Assembly: GCA_029688955.1 (NCBI GenBank)
Contig: JARUKZ010000025.1
Coordinates: 1 to 63,072 of the forward strand
DNA: 63,072 nt
Source: Chitinispirillales bacterium ANBcel5
GTDB lineage: Bacteria; Fibrobacterota; Chitinivibrionia; Chitinivibrionales; Chitinispirillaceae
Direction: 5' to 3'
The position numbers and the translations under genes are program-made. Under the pieces are notes generated by a model. The model was not told the origin of the DNA. It was given only the letters and a program-made list of their open reading frames with translations, and ran no database searches. Position 1 is the first letter of the stretch, and every line of letters starts with the position of its first letter. Shown here piece by piece: positions 51,045 through 59,991 of the stretch.

Positions 51045-53657
51045 ATGTCTGGAAAAAAAATAGGATCGATAATTTTAGCCACAGCAGTGTTTTCGCTTTT
51101 GTATGGCTCACAAAACGATTTCAGGATAAACCAAATAGGGTACTATCCTGAATACAGGAAATTAGCTATTATAATCGAAACACAGGAGAGCAGCTTTTCT
51201 GTTGTCGATGAATCTGAGGAAGAAGTATTCACAGGTGAGCTTTCTGAAGAGAAGGAGTGTGATTTCACTGGCGTGAGCTTAAAGCATGCTGATTTTTCCC
51301 AATTCACTGAAGAGGGAGTATACAGGCTTTATGTTGCGGATAAAGGATATTCCCATCCCTTTAAAATCGATTCCAGAGTATTAAATGATGTAGCCAAAGC
51401 TTCTCTTAAAACATTCTATTTCCAACGGGCTTCTATGGAGCTTGAGGAGCAGTATGCCGGGATCTATGCCCGACCAGCCGGGCACCCCGATGATTCGGTC
51501 TTATTTCATCCTTCAACCGGCAAACCAGAAGACACCCCTCCCAGACCATCTGCCGGTGGTTGGTATGATGCAGGTGATTATGGAAAATATGTGGTAAACT
51601 CAGGTATTACCATGGGTACAATGCTTAGTTTTTATGAAAATTTTCCCGAATATTTCCATGATGGTTCAATGAACATTCCTGAGTCTGGCAATGGAATACC
51701 AGATATCCTCGATGAGATTAAGTATAATGCAGACTGGATGAGAACGATGCAGGATGATGATGGTGGTGTTTTTCACAAAATGACTTCACTTCGGTTTGAT
51801 GGAACAATAATGCCACATGAATCAACAATGGACAGATATTTTATCGGAATATCTACTCCCGCTACCCTTCATTTTGCCGCCGTGATGGCCATGATGGCAA
51901 GAATATATGAACCATTTGACAGTACTTATGCCCGTGAGTGCCTTGAGCAGGCTGAAAGGGCCTGGGTGTGGGCCGATTCAAACAGAACCATAGATTTTGA
52001 GAATCCAAGTGATGTTGGAACTGGTGAGTATGGTGGTAATAACATTAATGGAGCCTTTAACTGGGCCGCAGCAGAGCTTTTTATTACCACGGGTAAGGAA
52101 ATCTATAAAGAAAGGGTTGATTGGGAATATTCAAGACTTCCCGGGTGGGCAAATGTTCATTCAATGGCAGCCTTGTCCCTGGCAACAATCCCCAATAGTC
52201 TTGATGAAGACCAACTTAATGAAAGCCGTGCTTCAATTATAAGCAGAGCTGAAGGTTTTTTGAATTTTCTTGACAATCCATTTAGAACTCCTTTGAATAT
52301 GTTTATCTGGGGCTCCAATTCCTTGGCCGCAAATGTTGGAATAGCATTCATTTATGCCTACCTAGTCAGTGATGATGAAGTCTTTTTAGAAGGTGCTTTG
52401 GAAATAGCTGATTATCTACTGGGTAGAAATGCCACCGGATATTCTTTCATTACCGGGCATGGATTCAAAACACCACTTCACCCACACCACAGACCTTCAG
52501 CTTCAGATGGGATTACTGAACCAATCCCCGGATTCATTGTAGGTGGTCCTAATGGTGGAGCTGATATTTATAACGATGTCTATTCCGACTTTCGCACCAA
52601 TGAAGTTGCCATAAACTGGAATTCCCCTGCAACTGTTTTGTTTGCAGCACTTGACCACCTGATGGGTGACAGTACTAAATCTGAAGTTGAAGAGCATTTA
52701 CTACTTGTGTCATCTGTGGGCCCCGGTAGAATAGAAATTGAACCTGATCTTGATGTTTATGACTCAGGAATGGAAGTAACCTTCACTGCAATACCGGGTA
52801 GCGGAGAACCGTTTATGGGGTGGTCCGGAGCACTTGGTGGTGATGATACTGTAAGGACCATTATTGTTGACCGTGACATGAGAATTTCAGCAACCTTTGG
52901 GGTTCCCGCGGGTGAACAGGTAGCTAACGGGGACTTCTCTGATGGTCTTAACAGGTGGACTTTAGGTACCAGTCTTGGTGGTGTAGGATCTCCATCCGTT
53001 ACTGATGGTGAGTACCATCTTTCTATTACAGATGGTGGTACAGAAGAGTGGAGTCTGCAGATTGTTCAGACAGGGATACAGCTCATCGAAGGAGTTACCT
53101 ACGAATTTAGGTTTGATGCCTATGCTGATGAAGAGCGTACTCTAATTGCAGATATTGCTATGTCAGCCGCTCCATGGTCCAGTTATATCACTGGAGTTAG
53201 CAATCAGGTAGATTTAGGCACAGAAAAAACAACCTATTCGATTGTTTTCACACCAAACTCATCCGATATGGGTGCAAGAATAACATTCAATGCCGGGCTT
53301 TCTGATGCTGACATATACCTTGACAATGTAAGCCTCGATATTCATGACCCAAGTTCAGTAAGAGATAATTTCAGACAATCCCATATCGCGCAAAACTTTT
53401 CTGTAAGCAGACGAGGCAATAGCATCGTTGCAGATTTGGTTATTGTTGAGCCACAAAGCTCTACCCTTAGACTTTATAATGCATCGGGACGTCTTGTTGC
53501 TGATCTGAGTTCAGAATTAAGAACCAAAAAGGCAGGAAGAAACAGTATCACAATCAATAAAAAACTCGGTTCCGGTTTATACCTGATTCGCTATTTTGAT
53601 GGAAACAATACTATGACCGGTTCATTGCGTCACGTTCGTGGCACAGTGAGCAGATAG
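51045..53657 (+). CDS. Secreted GH9 cellulase with CBM-like and C-terminal sorting domains
   Basis: This 870-residue exported enzyme should cleave beta-1,4-glucans. After a signal peptide comes the N-terminal Ig-like cellulase domain (FRINQIGYYPE), then the GH9 core with the catalytic Asp region GGWYDAGDYGKYV (about nt 51551), HPHHRPS (about 52476) and the acid Glu in NEVAINWNSP (about 52597). An InlB-like repeat (FTAIPGSGEPFMGWSG), a CBM4/9-like domain (NGDFSDGLNRW through DADIYLDNVSL) and a tail with LRLYNASGRLV and GSGLYLIRYFDG follow. The tail resembles type IX secretion sorting domains. Start chosen by AAAGGGG nine bases ahead. Confidence 0.93.
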   Translation: MSGKKIGSIILATAVFSLLYGSQNDFRINQIGYYPEYRKLAIIIETQESSFSVVDESEEEVFTGELSEEKECDFTGVSLKHADFSQFTEEGVYRLYVADKGYSHPFKIDSRVLNDVAKASLKTFYFQRASMELEEQYAGIYARPAGHPDDSVLFHPSTGKPEDTPPRPSAGGWYDAGDYGKYVVNSGITMGTMLSFYENFPEYFHDGSMNIPESGNGIPDILDEIKYNADWMRTMQDDDGGVFHKMTSLRFDGTIMPHESTMDRYFIGISTPATLHFAAVMAMMARIYEPFDSTYARECLEQAERAWVWADSNRTIDFENPSDVGTGEYGGNNINGAFNWAAAELFITTGKEIYKERVDWEYSRLPGWANVHSMAALSLATIPNSLDEDQLNESRASIISRAEGFLNFLDNPFRTPLNMFIWGSNSLAANVGIAFIYAYLVSDDEVFLEGALEIADYLLGRNATGYSFITGHGFKTPLHPHHRPSASDGITEPIPGFIVGGPNGGADIYNDVYSDFRTNEVAINWNSPATVLFAALDHLMGDSTKSEVEEHLLLVSSVGPGRIEIEPDLDVYDSGMEVTFTAIPGSGEPFMGWSGALGGDDTVRTIIVDRDMRISATFGVPAGEQVANGDFSDGLNRWTLGTSLGGVGSPSVTDGEYHLSITDGGTEEWSLQIVQTGIQLIEGVTYEFRFDAYADEERTLIADIAMSAAPWSSYITGVSNQVDLGTEKTTYSIVFTPNSSDMGARITFNAGLSDADIYLDNVSLDIHDPSSVRDNFRQSHIAQNFSVSRRGNSIVADLVIVEPQSSTLRLYNASGRLVADLSSELRTKKAGRNSITINKKLGSGLYLIRYFDGNNTMTGSLRHVRGTVSR

Positions 53658-53670
53658 ACTTCAATGTTTT

Positions 53671-53698
53671 CCTGCAGAAGAAAGAACTCTTCTGCAGG
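53671..53698 (+). terminator. Strong hairpin after the cellulase gene
   Basis: A perfect 10-bp stem (arms 53671-53680 and 53689-53698, loop eight bases) lies 14 bases after the stop. It has no clear T-run, so it may act as a terminator or RNA stabiliser at the end of the cellulase message. Confidence 0.6.
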
Positions 53699-53778
53699 TT
53701 ACTGATTCACTTATTAATTGTATTAACATGTAGCTTTGAAGTAAATTTCTTAGATCACCTTATTCCAGTTATATAAAG

Positions 53779-55284
53779 ATGAAAAATTCCAATCCGGCAA
53801 TCACCAAAGCGTCAAACTACCTCAATACCATGCTTCAAAAAGGGGTGTGGAAACCTGGAGATAAACTGCCCAGTATCAGAATGCTGGCTAAATCTGCAGG
53901 GGTTAGTCCTGTTCCGATGTGGCGAGCCGTTAATAGCCTCGCAGATGATGGAACATTGGAAGTAATCCAGGGTAGTGGAGTAAGGGTGAAGCCCTATCCT
54001 GAAGAACCCAGTGCGCAAATCAGAAAGGGGTGGGTCGGACTGCGGGATCGCATTCATAAAGATATACTTTGTGGCTTTTACCCACCTGATAGCCTTATGC
54101 CTACTTTAAAGGAGATGAGGGTGCATTACGGTGTCAGTTTCCGTACCTTAAAAAAAGCACTGGACAATCTTGAGGGTTCGGGCAGTATTACCCAGGAATT
54201 CAGGACCTACCGTGTCGTATCATTCTCATCCCAAAAAGCTACCGCCAAAATTGTACTGCTTGGGTGGTGCCATCCCCAGGTTGAGATGCAGACCAGAACC
54301 CCCTGGGGAGAAGAGTTTCTAAGAACTTGTGAAAACTTGTGCTCAGGAATGCGACTAAATCTCTGCATCTATAACTATAGCCTGGAAAATGGTGTTCTAC
54401 TATATAAAGATCAGGAAGGTAATAAATCAAGCATTTTAAATACCGATGATACTGTTGTAGGGTATCTTCTCTGGGCACAAAGTCCCGATGAACTTTATCG
54501 GGAAGTTATAAGCCGCCTCAACCATTTTAAAAAACCGGTTGCGGTACTCCAGGAGGGATCACAACTTCGAGTTTCTGACCTCCTCAAGCACAATCGCTCA
54601 ATGAAAATCTTCTCAATAGCCACAGGTACCAAAGCTGCCCAGAACGTTGCAACATTTCTCGTTGAAAATGGTCACAAAAAAATAGCCTACATTTCTCCCT
54701 TTCATAAAAGTGACTGGTCTAAAGCTCGCTACCACGGACTCCAGGAGATTTATAGTCGTTTAGGTTCAGATGGTAATGTTTACCCATTTACTATCGACAG
54801 CTACGGTCTCAGCCATGAATTCAGAGACGCGATAAAACACCCGGATCAAATTTTAAAAGAAATAATGCCAACCCTCACTCATAACAGTTTTCCTGAACGA
54901 ATGATCAGCTCGATTTATAAAATGGGCCCCACAATTCACAGAAAAATGGAAGTTGAGGTGGTACGGGCTTTCATGCAACCTCTGCTAACTAAAGCCCTTC
55001 AAAATGAAGACTGCACAGCCTGGGTCTGTGCCAGCGACTACGCCGCATTCATTGCAATGGATTTTCTGGATCAGAACAATAAAAAAATCGCCTTAATTGG
55101 ATTTGATGACACATTTGAAGCTTTCAGGCGTGGCCTCACATCTTATAACTTTAACATCCGTGGATTGGTGCAGGCGATGCTTTCCTACATTATCAACCCA
55201 AGCTCCGAAAGTATTACCAAAAGTTCAGGTGCTTTTGAAATAGAAGGGATGCTGGTAAAGCGCAGAACAAGTTTTAAAGTATAA
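53779..55284 (+). CDS. GntR-type regulator with two tandem winged helices and LacI-like sensor domain
   Basis: This 501-residue regulator opens with a GntR winged helix (residues about 6-72: GVWKPGDKLPSIRMLAKSAGVS). A second, similar winged helix follows at once (about 85-150: KDILCGFYPPDSLMPTLKEMRVHYGVSFRTLKKAL). The rest is a LacI/PBP1-like effector domain with NVATFLVENGHKKIAYISPF and KKIALIGFDDTFEAF, which should bind a small ligand such as a sugar. It is 121 bp after the cellulase gene and may control polysaccharide use. Two DNA-binding domains on one chain are unusual. Confidence 0.85.
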   Translation: MKNSNPAITKASNYLNTMLQKGVWKPGDKLPSIRMLAKSAGVSPVPMWRAVNSLADDGTLEVIQGSGVRVKPYPEEPSAQIRKGWVGLRDRIHKDILCGFYPPDSLMPTLKEMRVHYGVSFRTLKKALDNLEGSGSITQEFRTYRVVSFSSQKATAKIVLLGWCHPQVEMQTRTPWGEEFLRTCENLCSGMRLNLCIYNYSLENGVLLYKDQEGNKSSILNTDDTVVGYLLWAQSPDELYREVISRLNHFKKPVAVLQEGSQLRVSDLLKHNRSMKIFSIATGTKAAQNVATFLVENGHKKIAYISPFHKSDWSKARYHGLQEIYSRLGSDGNVYPFTIDSYGLSHEFRDAIKHPDQILKEIMPTLTHNSFPERMISSIYKMGPTIHRKMEVEVVRAFMQPLLTKALQNEDCTAWVCASDYAAFIAMDFLDQNNKKIALIGFDDTFEAFRRGLTSYNFNIRGLVQAMLSYIINPSSESITKSSGAFEIEGMLVKRRTSFKV

Positions 55285-55295
55285 CACCACTAGCC

Positions 55296-56255
55296 TTAAG
55301 CGCAACTACGCAATTTGAGTTCCGCGGGATAGGGATTAAAATAGTACTGTCGTTCAAGGTAGCTTTTATTATACTTTTCAATGTAATGATTCAGCAATGT
55401 CAATGGTACTATAAGCGGTACCAGAGTACGGTGATACAGCACAATCAACTCATTTAGCTCCCGTTTCTCTTCACCACTAAGCTCTTTTTTAAAGTATCCA
55501 GCAATGTGGTATAATACATTAACGTGTTTGTTTACGCTTGCTTGGGTATCAAGGATATCCATAACCTTACCTATGTACTCCTTAGAAAGCAGTGTAATAT
55601 CCCTGTTTCCCCCATTGGCCACCAAACTACCAAGTTCTCTGGCTTTAACAGGGCTATGTGCCATAAAAATGAGCTTATGATCAGCATGCCACTCTGTTAT
55701 CGCATGCATTGTAAGAGGTTTGGCTGTAAGCTCCAGCCATCGTGCATAGATAAATACCCTTTCAACAAAACTTTCCCTTATCTGGCTGTTATGAAGGCGC
55801 CCCTCGTCTTCTTTTGGAAGGATCGGAAATGATGAGCTGAAGCTGGAGGCAAATACTCCTGCACTTTTTCGTCTAACCACCGCTCCCTTACAATAAATTT
55901 TTGTGTCCCTAAGCCCACAGCTTGGAGACTTACATTTAAATATAAATCCACACAAATCTTGTGTCGCCAACCACTCCTTTTTTTGATTGCTCCATTTTGC
56001 TATCTGCTCGGTTAAATCCTCTCCATCTTTTCTCCTTACGCGACTGCCACTCTTTGTTTCAAGTAAAAACATTCTTTCCCTTGGAACTCCAAGCCCGCAT
56101 TCCACTTCAGGACAAACCGGTATCCATTGCACAAATCTGCCAAGTGTATCACGAAGATACCTATCAAGTTTGTGGTTACCATCATACCTTACCTTTTGGC
56201 CCAGCAGGCAGGCACTAATACCCAATCTGATCAGGGGCAAACGTTTTTCTTCCAC
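55296..56255 (-). CDS. DUF523-DUF1722 (YbgA-like) fusion protein
   Basis: This 319-residue protein joins two domains of unknown function. The N-terminal DUF523 has ISACLLGQKVRYDGNHK, VCPEVECGLGVPRE and KSPSCGLRDTKIY with conserved cysteines. The C-terminal DUF1722 has RWLELTAKPLTMHAITEWHADHKLIFMAH and NHYIEKYNKSYLERQYYFNPYP. This combined architecture is well known in bacteria, sometimes near photolyase genes. Function is unsettled; the cysteines suggest metal or iron-sulfur binding. It converges on the GntR regulator. Confidence 0.9.
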   Translation of the reverse strand: MEEKRLPLIRLGISACLLGQKVRYDGNHKLDRYLRDTLGRFVQWIPVCPEVECGLGVPRERMFLLETKSGSRVRRKDGEDLTEQIAKWSNQKKEWLATQDLCGFIFKCKSPSCGLRDTKIYCKGAVVRRKSAGVFASSFSSSFPILPKEDEGRLHNSQIRESFVERVFIYARWLELTAKPLTMHAITEWHADHKLIFMAHSPVKARELGSLVANGGNRDITLLSKEYIGKVMDILDTQASVNKHVNVLYHIAGYFKKELSGEEKRELNELIVLYHRTLVPLIVPLTLLNHYIEKYNKSYLERQYYFNPYPAELKLRSCA

Positions 56256-56355
56256 CTCTCCTCCTCAGCGGCAAAACTAAAATTAACTAATCAAAACTAT
56301 GCCAAAAAAAGAGAACAGGAAAATTTAATTGTTACTTCAGGCAAACTCACATTAT

Positions 56356-57003
56356 TCAATCAATATATCCCACAGGATGGCTTAGCAGCACCACCTGAGA
56401 GTCTTTGAGATTTAGACGCCTATGAAGCGCCTCAGCATCAAGCATTCCAATTACAACTGTTCCCATTCCGTTTCCAGAACAGAAAAGTGAGATGTTCTGA
56501 GAAACAATTCCGGCATGCATTGCTGCATACTGAGCGTGTTCGGCTTCATTGCCACGAGAGTAGCGGGACATATCCGAAACAATAAGTACCGTAACGGGTG
56601 CAGTACCCACAAAGCCCTGTATTCCAGCTTCTGATCGTATGTCACCCCTAAGCACAGGATCAAGTACATTAGCAAATGCATCGTAATGATAAACACCATC
56701 TTCTGTGAAGATATAGAGATCGATATCCTGAACATTGAATGCCGTTGGAGCTGTGCGTTTTCCCTCTTCGGGACGGTTTACACCATTGGCAGCCCACAGC
56801 AAATCACTTATGTCCTGATCACTCAGTTCCCTGTCACTCCACTGACGAACAGATCTTCTCTGGGCCAAAGCCTGCATTATCGCCTCTCCCCTCTCTGTAT
56901 CGGGTGTATTAAGCTCTATTGGTTCCAAATCCTGTGCAAAGAGGGAACCTGTCATGATAATACTTACCAGTATGGTTAAAGCACCTAACTTCATAAAACT
57001 CAC
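56356..57003 (-). CDS. Exported nitroreductase-family flavoprotein
   Basis: This 215-residue protein has a signal peptide (LVSIIMTGSLFAQ) followed by a nitroreductase/SagB-like fold: ALAQRRSVRQWSDRELS, DLLWAANGVNRPEEGKRTAPTAFN, YAAMHAGIVSQNISLFCSGNGMGTVVIG and VVLLSHPVGYID. These enzymes bind FMN and transfer electrons from NAD(P)H, but NAD(P)H is absent from the periplasm, so the exported form would need another donor. The neighbours give no further hint. The start at 57003 is followed by an alternative ATG three codons in. Confidence 0.86.
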   Translation of the reverse strand: MSFMKLGALTILVSIIMTGSLFAQDLEPIELNTPDTERGEAIMQALAQRRSVRQWSDRELSDQDISDLLWAANGVNRPEEGKRTAPTAFNVQDIDLYIFTEDGVYHYDAFANVLDPVLRGDIRSEAGIQGFVGTAPVTVLIVSDMSRYSRGNEAEHAQYAAMHAGIVSQNISLFCSGNGMGTVVIGMLDAEALHRRLNLKDSQVVLLSHPVGYID

Positions 57004-57216
57004 TTCCTTTCATAAAAAGTATTTCCCTTAAAAATGGTTACCATCCATATTTGCAAGGCAATAACAACCAGAACGGTTAGTTTTACCCCCAAAAGCACCA
57101 GAGAATTTGGCAATGGATGGCTTCCTATTTTAACACAAATATATGCTTTGGGCGTTTCAGAGAGATTATTGAAAAAAAAATTGGCTTGTTCACTATTTAG
57201 ATGTTATATTTGAGCT

Positions 57217-57606
57217 ATGAATTACAAAAAATGGCTTAAATCTGGCAAACAAACAAAAAAGCACTACCTTCTGCCTGTTTTTATATTGCTATTAAGCACA
57301 TTCCCTGCTTTATGTTGTGATAGTGCCAAAGAGAATAACCATTGTTCGGAGAGGGTAGAGTGTTGCTCTCAACAACAGTGTTGTCATTTCCAGAACGACT
57401 CCAGTTGTATATCCTGCTCAAAACACAATGATACCTCTGAGAGTACAAAAATTGATACACAACACCATGCTTACATTTTGCATTCCTCAGCCAAACTCAC
57501 TGAAGACTTTTGTAGTGCTTATTGCTTTTCTGCACTAATATCACAGTCACCGATTAATTCACACAATATATCCCTCCATATACCATTTACAATCCTCTTG
57601 ATTTGA
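57217..57606 (+). CDS. Cys-rich exported small protein
   Basis: This 129-residue protein has an N-terminal signal segment (HYLLPVFILLLSTFPALCC) and then 11 cysteines within about 80 residues, including CC pairs in RVECCSQQQCCHF and two in SSCISCSKH, plus several histidines. I recognise no family. The composition suggests binding of soft metals such as copper, zinc or silver. It is the first gene of a run of envelope genes and lies about 140 bp before the next start. Confidence 0.6.
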   Translation: MNYKKWLKSGKQTKKHYLLPVFILLLSTFPALCCDSAKENNHCSERVECCSQQQCCHFQNDSSCISCSKHNDTSESTKIDTQHHAYILHSSAKLTEDFCSAYCFSALISQSPINSHNISLHIPFTILLI

Positions 57607-57743
57607 TACCTTCAGCTTCCTTCTACAGTAGTAGTTGTAGTTCTGGTTTACAAAAAGTCGATAATTTCAACTTGTAAGAGAATCACTATTATACTTATAG
57701 GTCATGTGTATTAGTGTACTTACCATTTCTTCAGAGGAAAAAA

Positions 57744-58145
57744 ATGAAAAACTCAATACCTTTATTAAAAAAATACAAATTTTTAGCACTCATTTTGATA
57801 ATAGCACTATCTTCATTTGTTTATTTATTTGCTGGCTCTTCAAAGCAAACCGAGCATTACGGAGAATCGGTTCCTGCCGATGCAGAAGTGGTCGCACTCA
57901 GTGACATTATTTCAGACCCCGACCAGTATCATGACAAAAAAGTGGTGATGGAAGGTGTGCTAACCGGACAGTGTGCATCTCTGTGTAAGTTCAATTACAG
58001 TGAGGGCAATGATGTAACAGTAGTTCACCTCAGCGGTTTCAAAGCACCACGGTTAGCAGTAGGTACAAGGGTAAGAATTTACTCCCGAATTACCGCTGGT
58101 GAAAATCGCTTTGTAATAACAACCACCGGTCTTGAATTACTGTAA
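57744..58145 (+). CDS. Membrane-anchored OB-fold-like protein
   Basis: This 133-residue protein has one N-terminal helix (residues about 10-30, ending YLFAGSSK) and a small periplasmic domain (SDIISDPDQYHDKKVVMEGVLTGQCASLCKFNYSEGN, then LAVGTRVRIYSRITAGENRFVI), which reads like an OB fold with a CxxxC pair. Similar domains occur in DUF4920-type proteins. The start is set by AGAGGA five bases before the ATG at 57744. It is 12 bp ahead of the ABC permease and probably works with it. Confidence 0.65.
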   Translation: MKNSIPLLKKYKFLALILIIALSSFVYLFAGSSKQTEHYGESVPADAEVVALSDIISDPDQYHDKKVVMEGVLTGQCASLCKFNYSEGNDVTVVHLSGFKAPRLAVGTRVRIYSRITAGENRFVITTTGLELL

Positions 58146-58157
58146 GGAGCGTTAATC

Positions 58158-59333
58158 ATGAATTTTTTCAGTTTAGCAATAAACAACATAAAACGTAGTC
58201 CGGTTCGGGCAATACTTACCGCTATGAGTGTATTGGTTTCTGCAGCGACATTAATCATAGTTCTGTCACTGGACAAGGGTTACTCTTCGGCAGTAAGTAA
58301 TGATTTGCGAGAAAATACCGGCATTCATCTTTTTGTAACCCGTGAAGGATGTCCCATTGAAGCAGCATCTGTTATTGCTCAGGGCGGATTAAGCCCTGTC
58401 TATGTGGATGAGACATTAGTAGACAAGATAAGACAGGTTCCAAATGTGGAGGATGTCTTACCATTTAAACTATTTGCTATCACTACCGATGACGGCATGC
58501 GTACAGATATTTTCATGGGAGTTACTGAATCTATTCTAGAAATCAGACCAGATTGGAAAATTGCAAGGGGTGGTTGGTTTGAAGAGGAAAACTCTGTTAT
58601 CCTTGGTGCTGAGGTGGCCCTTATCGAACAGCTTGGGATAGGTGACCGCATGTATTCCGAACATTTTGATAAGGAGTTTGTAGTAAGTGGTATTCTTGAA
58701 AGCAATCTGACACAGGATGATGGTGCCTTTTTTCTCCCACTCCAAAGTTCTTTGGAACTGGTAAACAGAAAAGGGAGACTTTCTGCAATAGCAATTAAAC
58801 TCAATGACATTTCCTACATGGACCAAACACGCAGTGAACTGCAGGCAATGGTTCCGGAAGAATACTACATAGTAGGTTCCAAGGAGCTTAGTGATGGAAT
58901 TCTTCAGTTCTTTGGATCTACACGGGTAATAATGTTTGTTATGGTATTGGTAGCGTTTATTATTGCCGTTTTTGGAATAATTAACACTATGCTCATGTCG
59001 GTGCTTGAGCGAAAAAAGGAGATCGCCTATCTTAAGTGTGTAGGTGCAGGAAGAAGTGATCTAATAAAGATGATTACCATAGAAACTTTAACTATCTGCA
59101 TCATTGGTAGTGCAGCAGGAACCATCGCAGGTACACTTTTAAGTCCTGTGTTTGGCAATTTTATGAGACAATTTATAACGATCTTTGTCCCGGCAGGGTC
59201 GATCGTTCAAACTGATGTACGTATGGCTTTGATGGCTTTTGTTACCTGTTCGTTTGTAGGTATGGTCTGCGCTATCTATCCAGCCCTTAAAGCTGCCCGC
59301 ATTGTCCCGATGGAGGTACTTAGAAATGAGTAA
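58158..59333 (+). CDS. MacB/LolE-type ABC permease
   Basis: This 391-residue permease has an N-terminal helix with NNIKRSPVRAILTAMSVLVSAATLI, a MacB-like periplasmic domain (residues about 45-265) and three C-terminal helices with the family block MLMSVLERKKEIAYLKCVGAGRSDLIKMITIE and PALKAARIVPMEVLRNE. Such proteins use ATP to drive movement of lipoproteins, peptides or metals in the envelope without carrying substrate through their own membrane domain. The stop overlaps the ATPase start by eight bases. Confidence 0.9.
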   Translation: MNFFSLAINNIKRSPVRAILTAMSVLVSAATLIIVLSLDKGYSSAVSNDLRENTGIHLFVTREGCPIEAASVIAQGGLSPVYVDETLVDKIRQVPNVEDVLPFKLFAITTDDGMRTDIFMGVTESILEIRPDWKIARGGWFEEENSVILGAEVALIEQLGIGDRMYSEHFDKEFVVSGILESNLTQDDGAFFLPLQSSLELVNRKGRLSAIAIKLNDISYMDQTRSELQAMVPEEYYIVGSKELSDGILQFFGSTRVIMFVMVLVAFIIAVFGIINTMLMSVLERKKEIAYLKCVGAGRSDLIKMITIETLTICIIGSAAGTIAGTLLSPVFGNFMRQFITIFVPAGSIVQTDVRMALMAFVTCSFVGMVCAIYPALKAARIVPMEVLRNE

Positions 59334-59991
59334 AATTATTGAACTTAAAAACATTAGCAAAATATACAACCGTGGATCAGAAACTGTACATGCAGTAAAA
59401 GACATTACATTTACCCTAAATAAAGGCGATTATGTCTCTGTGATGGGGCCATCTGGATCGGGCAAAACTACATTGTTAAACATTATGGGATGTCTGGATA
59501 AACCTTCAAATGGCAGTATTTTTATAAATGATACAGAAACATCAGACCTGCAGGAAAGAGATTTGGTCAATATCAGAAAAGAAAATATTGGATTTGTTTT
59601 TCAGCAGTTTTTTCTGATTCCAACTCTCACAGTGAAGCAAAATGTGCAACTGCCTGTTCTTTTTGCGAAAAAGAAGATAGATGATAAAAAAGCACGGGAG
59701 CTTCTTGAACTGGTTGGTCTGGGAAAACGAATGGAGCACTTGCCCTCTCAACTTTCAGGTGGAGAGATGCAAAGAGTAGCCATTGCCAGAAGTTTAATCA
59801 ATGATCCTCCTATACTTTTGGCCGATGAGCCTACAGGTAATCTCGATACTAAAAACGCCAACAATATCATGTCTCTCTTTGAAAGACTTAATTCAAAGGG
59901 ATTAACTGTCATTATCGTAACACACAACCCCGAACTGGTTAAACATTGTACAAAGGTGGTGCATATTGAAGATGGACAGATTAAAAATTAA
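59326..59991 (+). CDS. MacB/LolD-type ABC ATPase
   Basis: This 221-residue ATPase powers the permease just before it. It has GPSGSGKTTLLNIMG (Walker A), FVFQQFFLIPTLTVKQNV (Q-loop), LSGGEMQRVAIARSL (signature), ILLADEPTGNLD (Walker B) and VTHNPELVKHC (switch). The start at 59326 is supported by GGAGG nine bases ahead; a start 24 bp upstream is less likely. The end overlaps the porin-like gene by about 20 bp. Confidence 0.95.
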   Translation: MSKIIELKNISKIYNRGSETVHAVKDITFTLNKGDYVSVMGPSGSGKTTLLNIMGCLDKPSNGSIFINDTETSDLQERDLVNIRKENIGFVFQQFFLIPTLTVKQNVQLPVLFAKKKIDDKKARELLELVGLGKRMEHLPSQLSGGEMQRVAIARSLINDPPILLADEPTGNLDTKNANNIMSLFERLNSKGLTVIIVTHNPELVKHCTKVVHIEDGQIKN

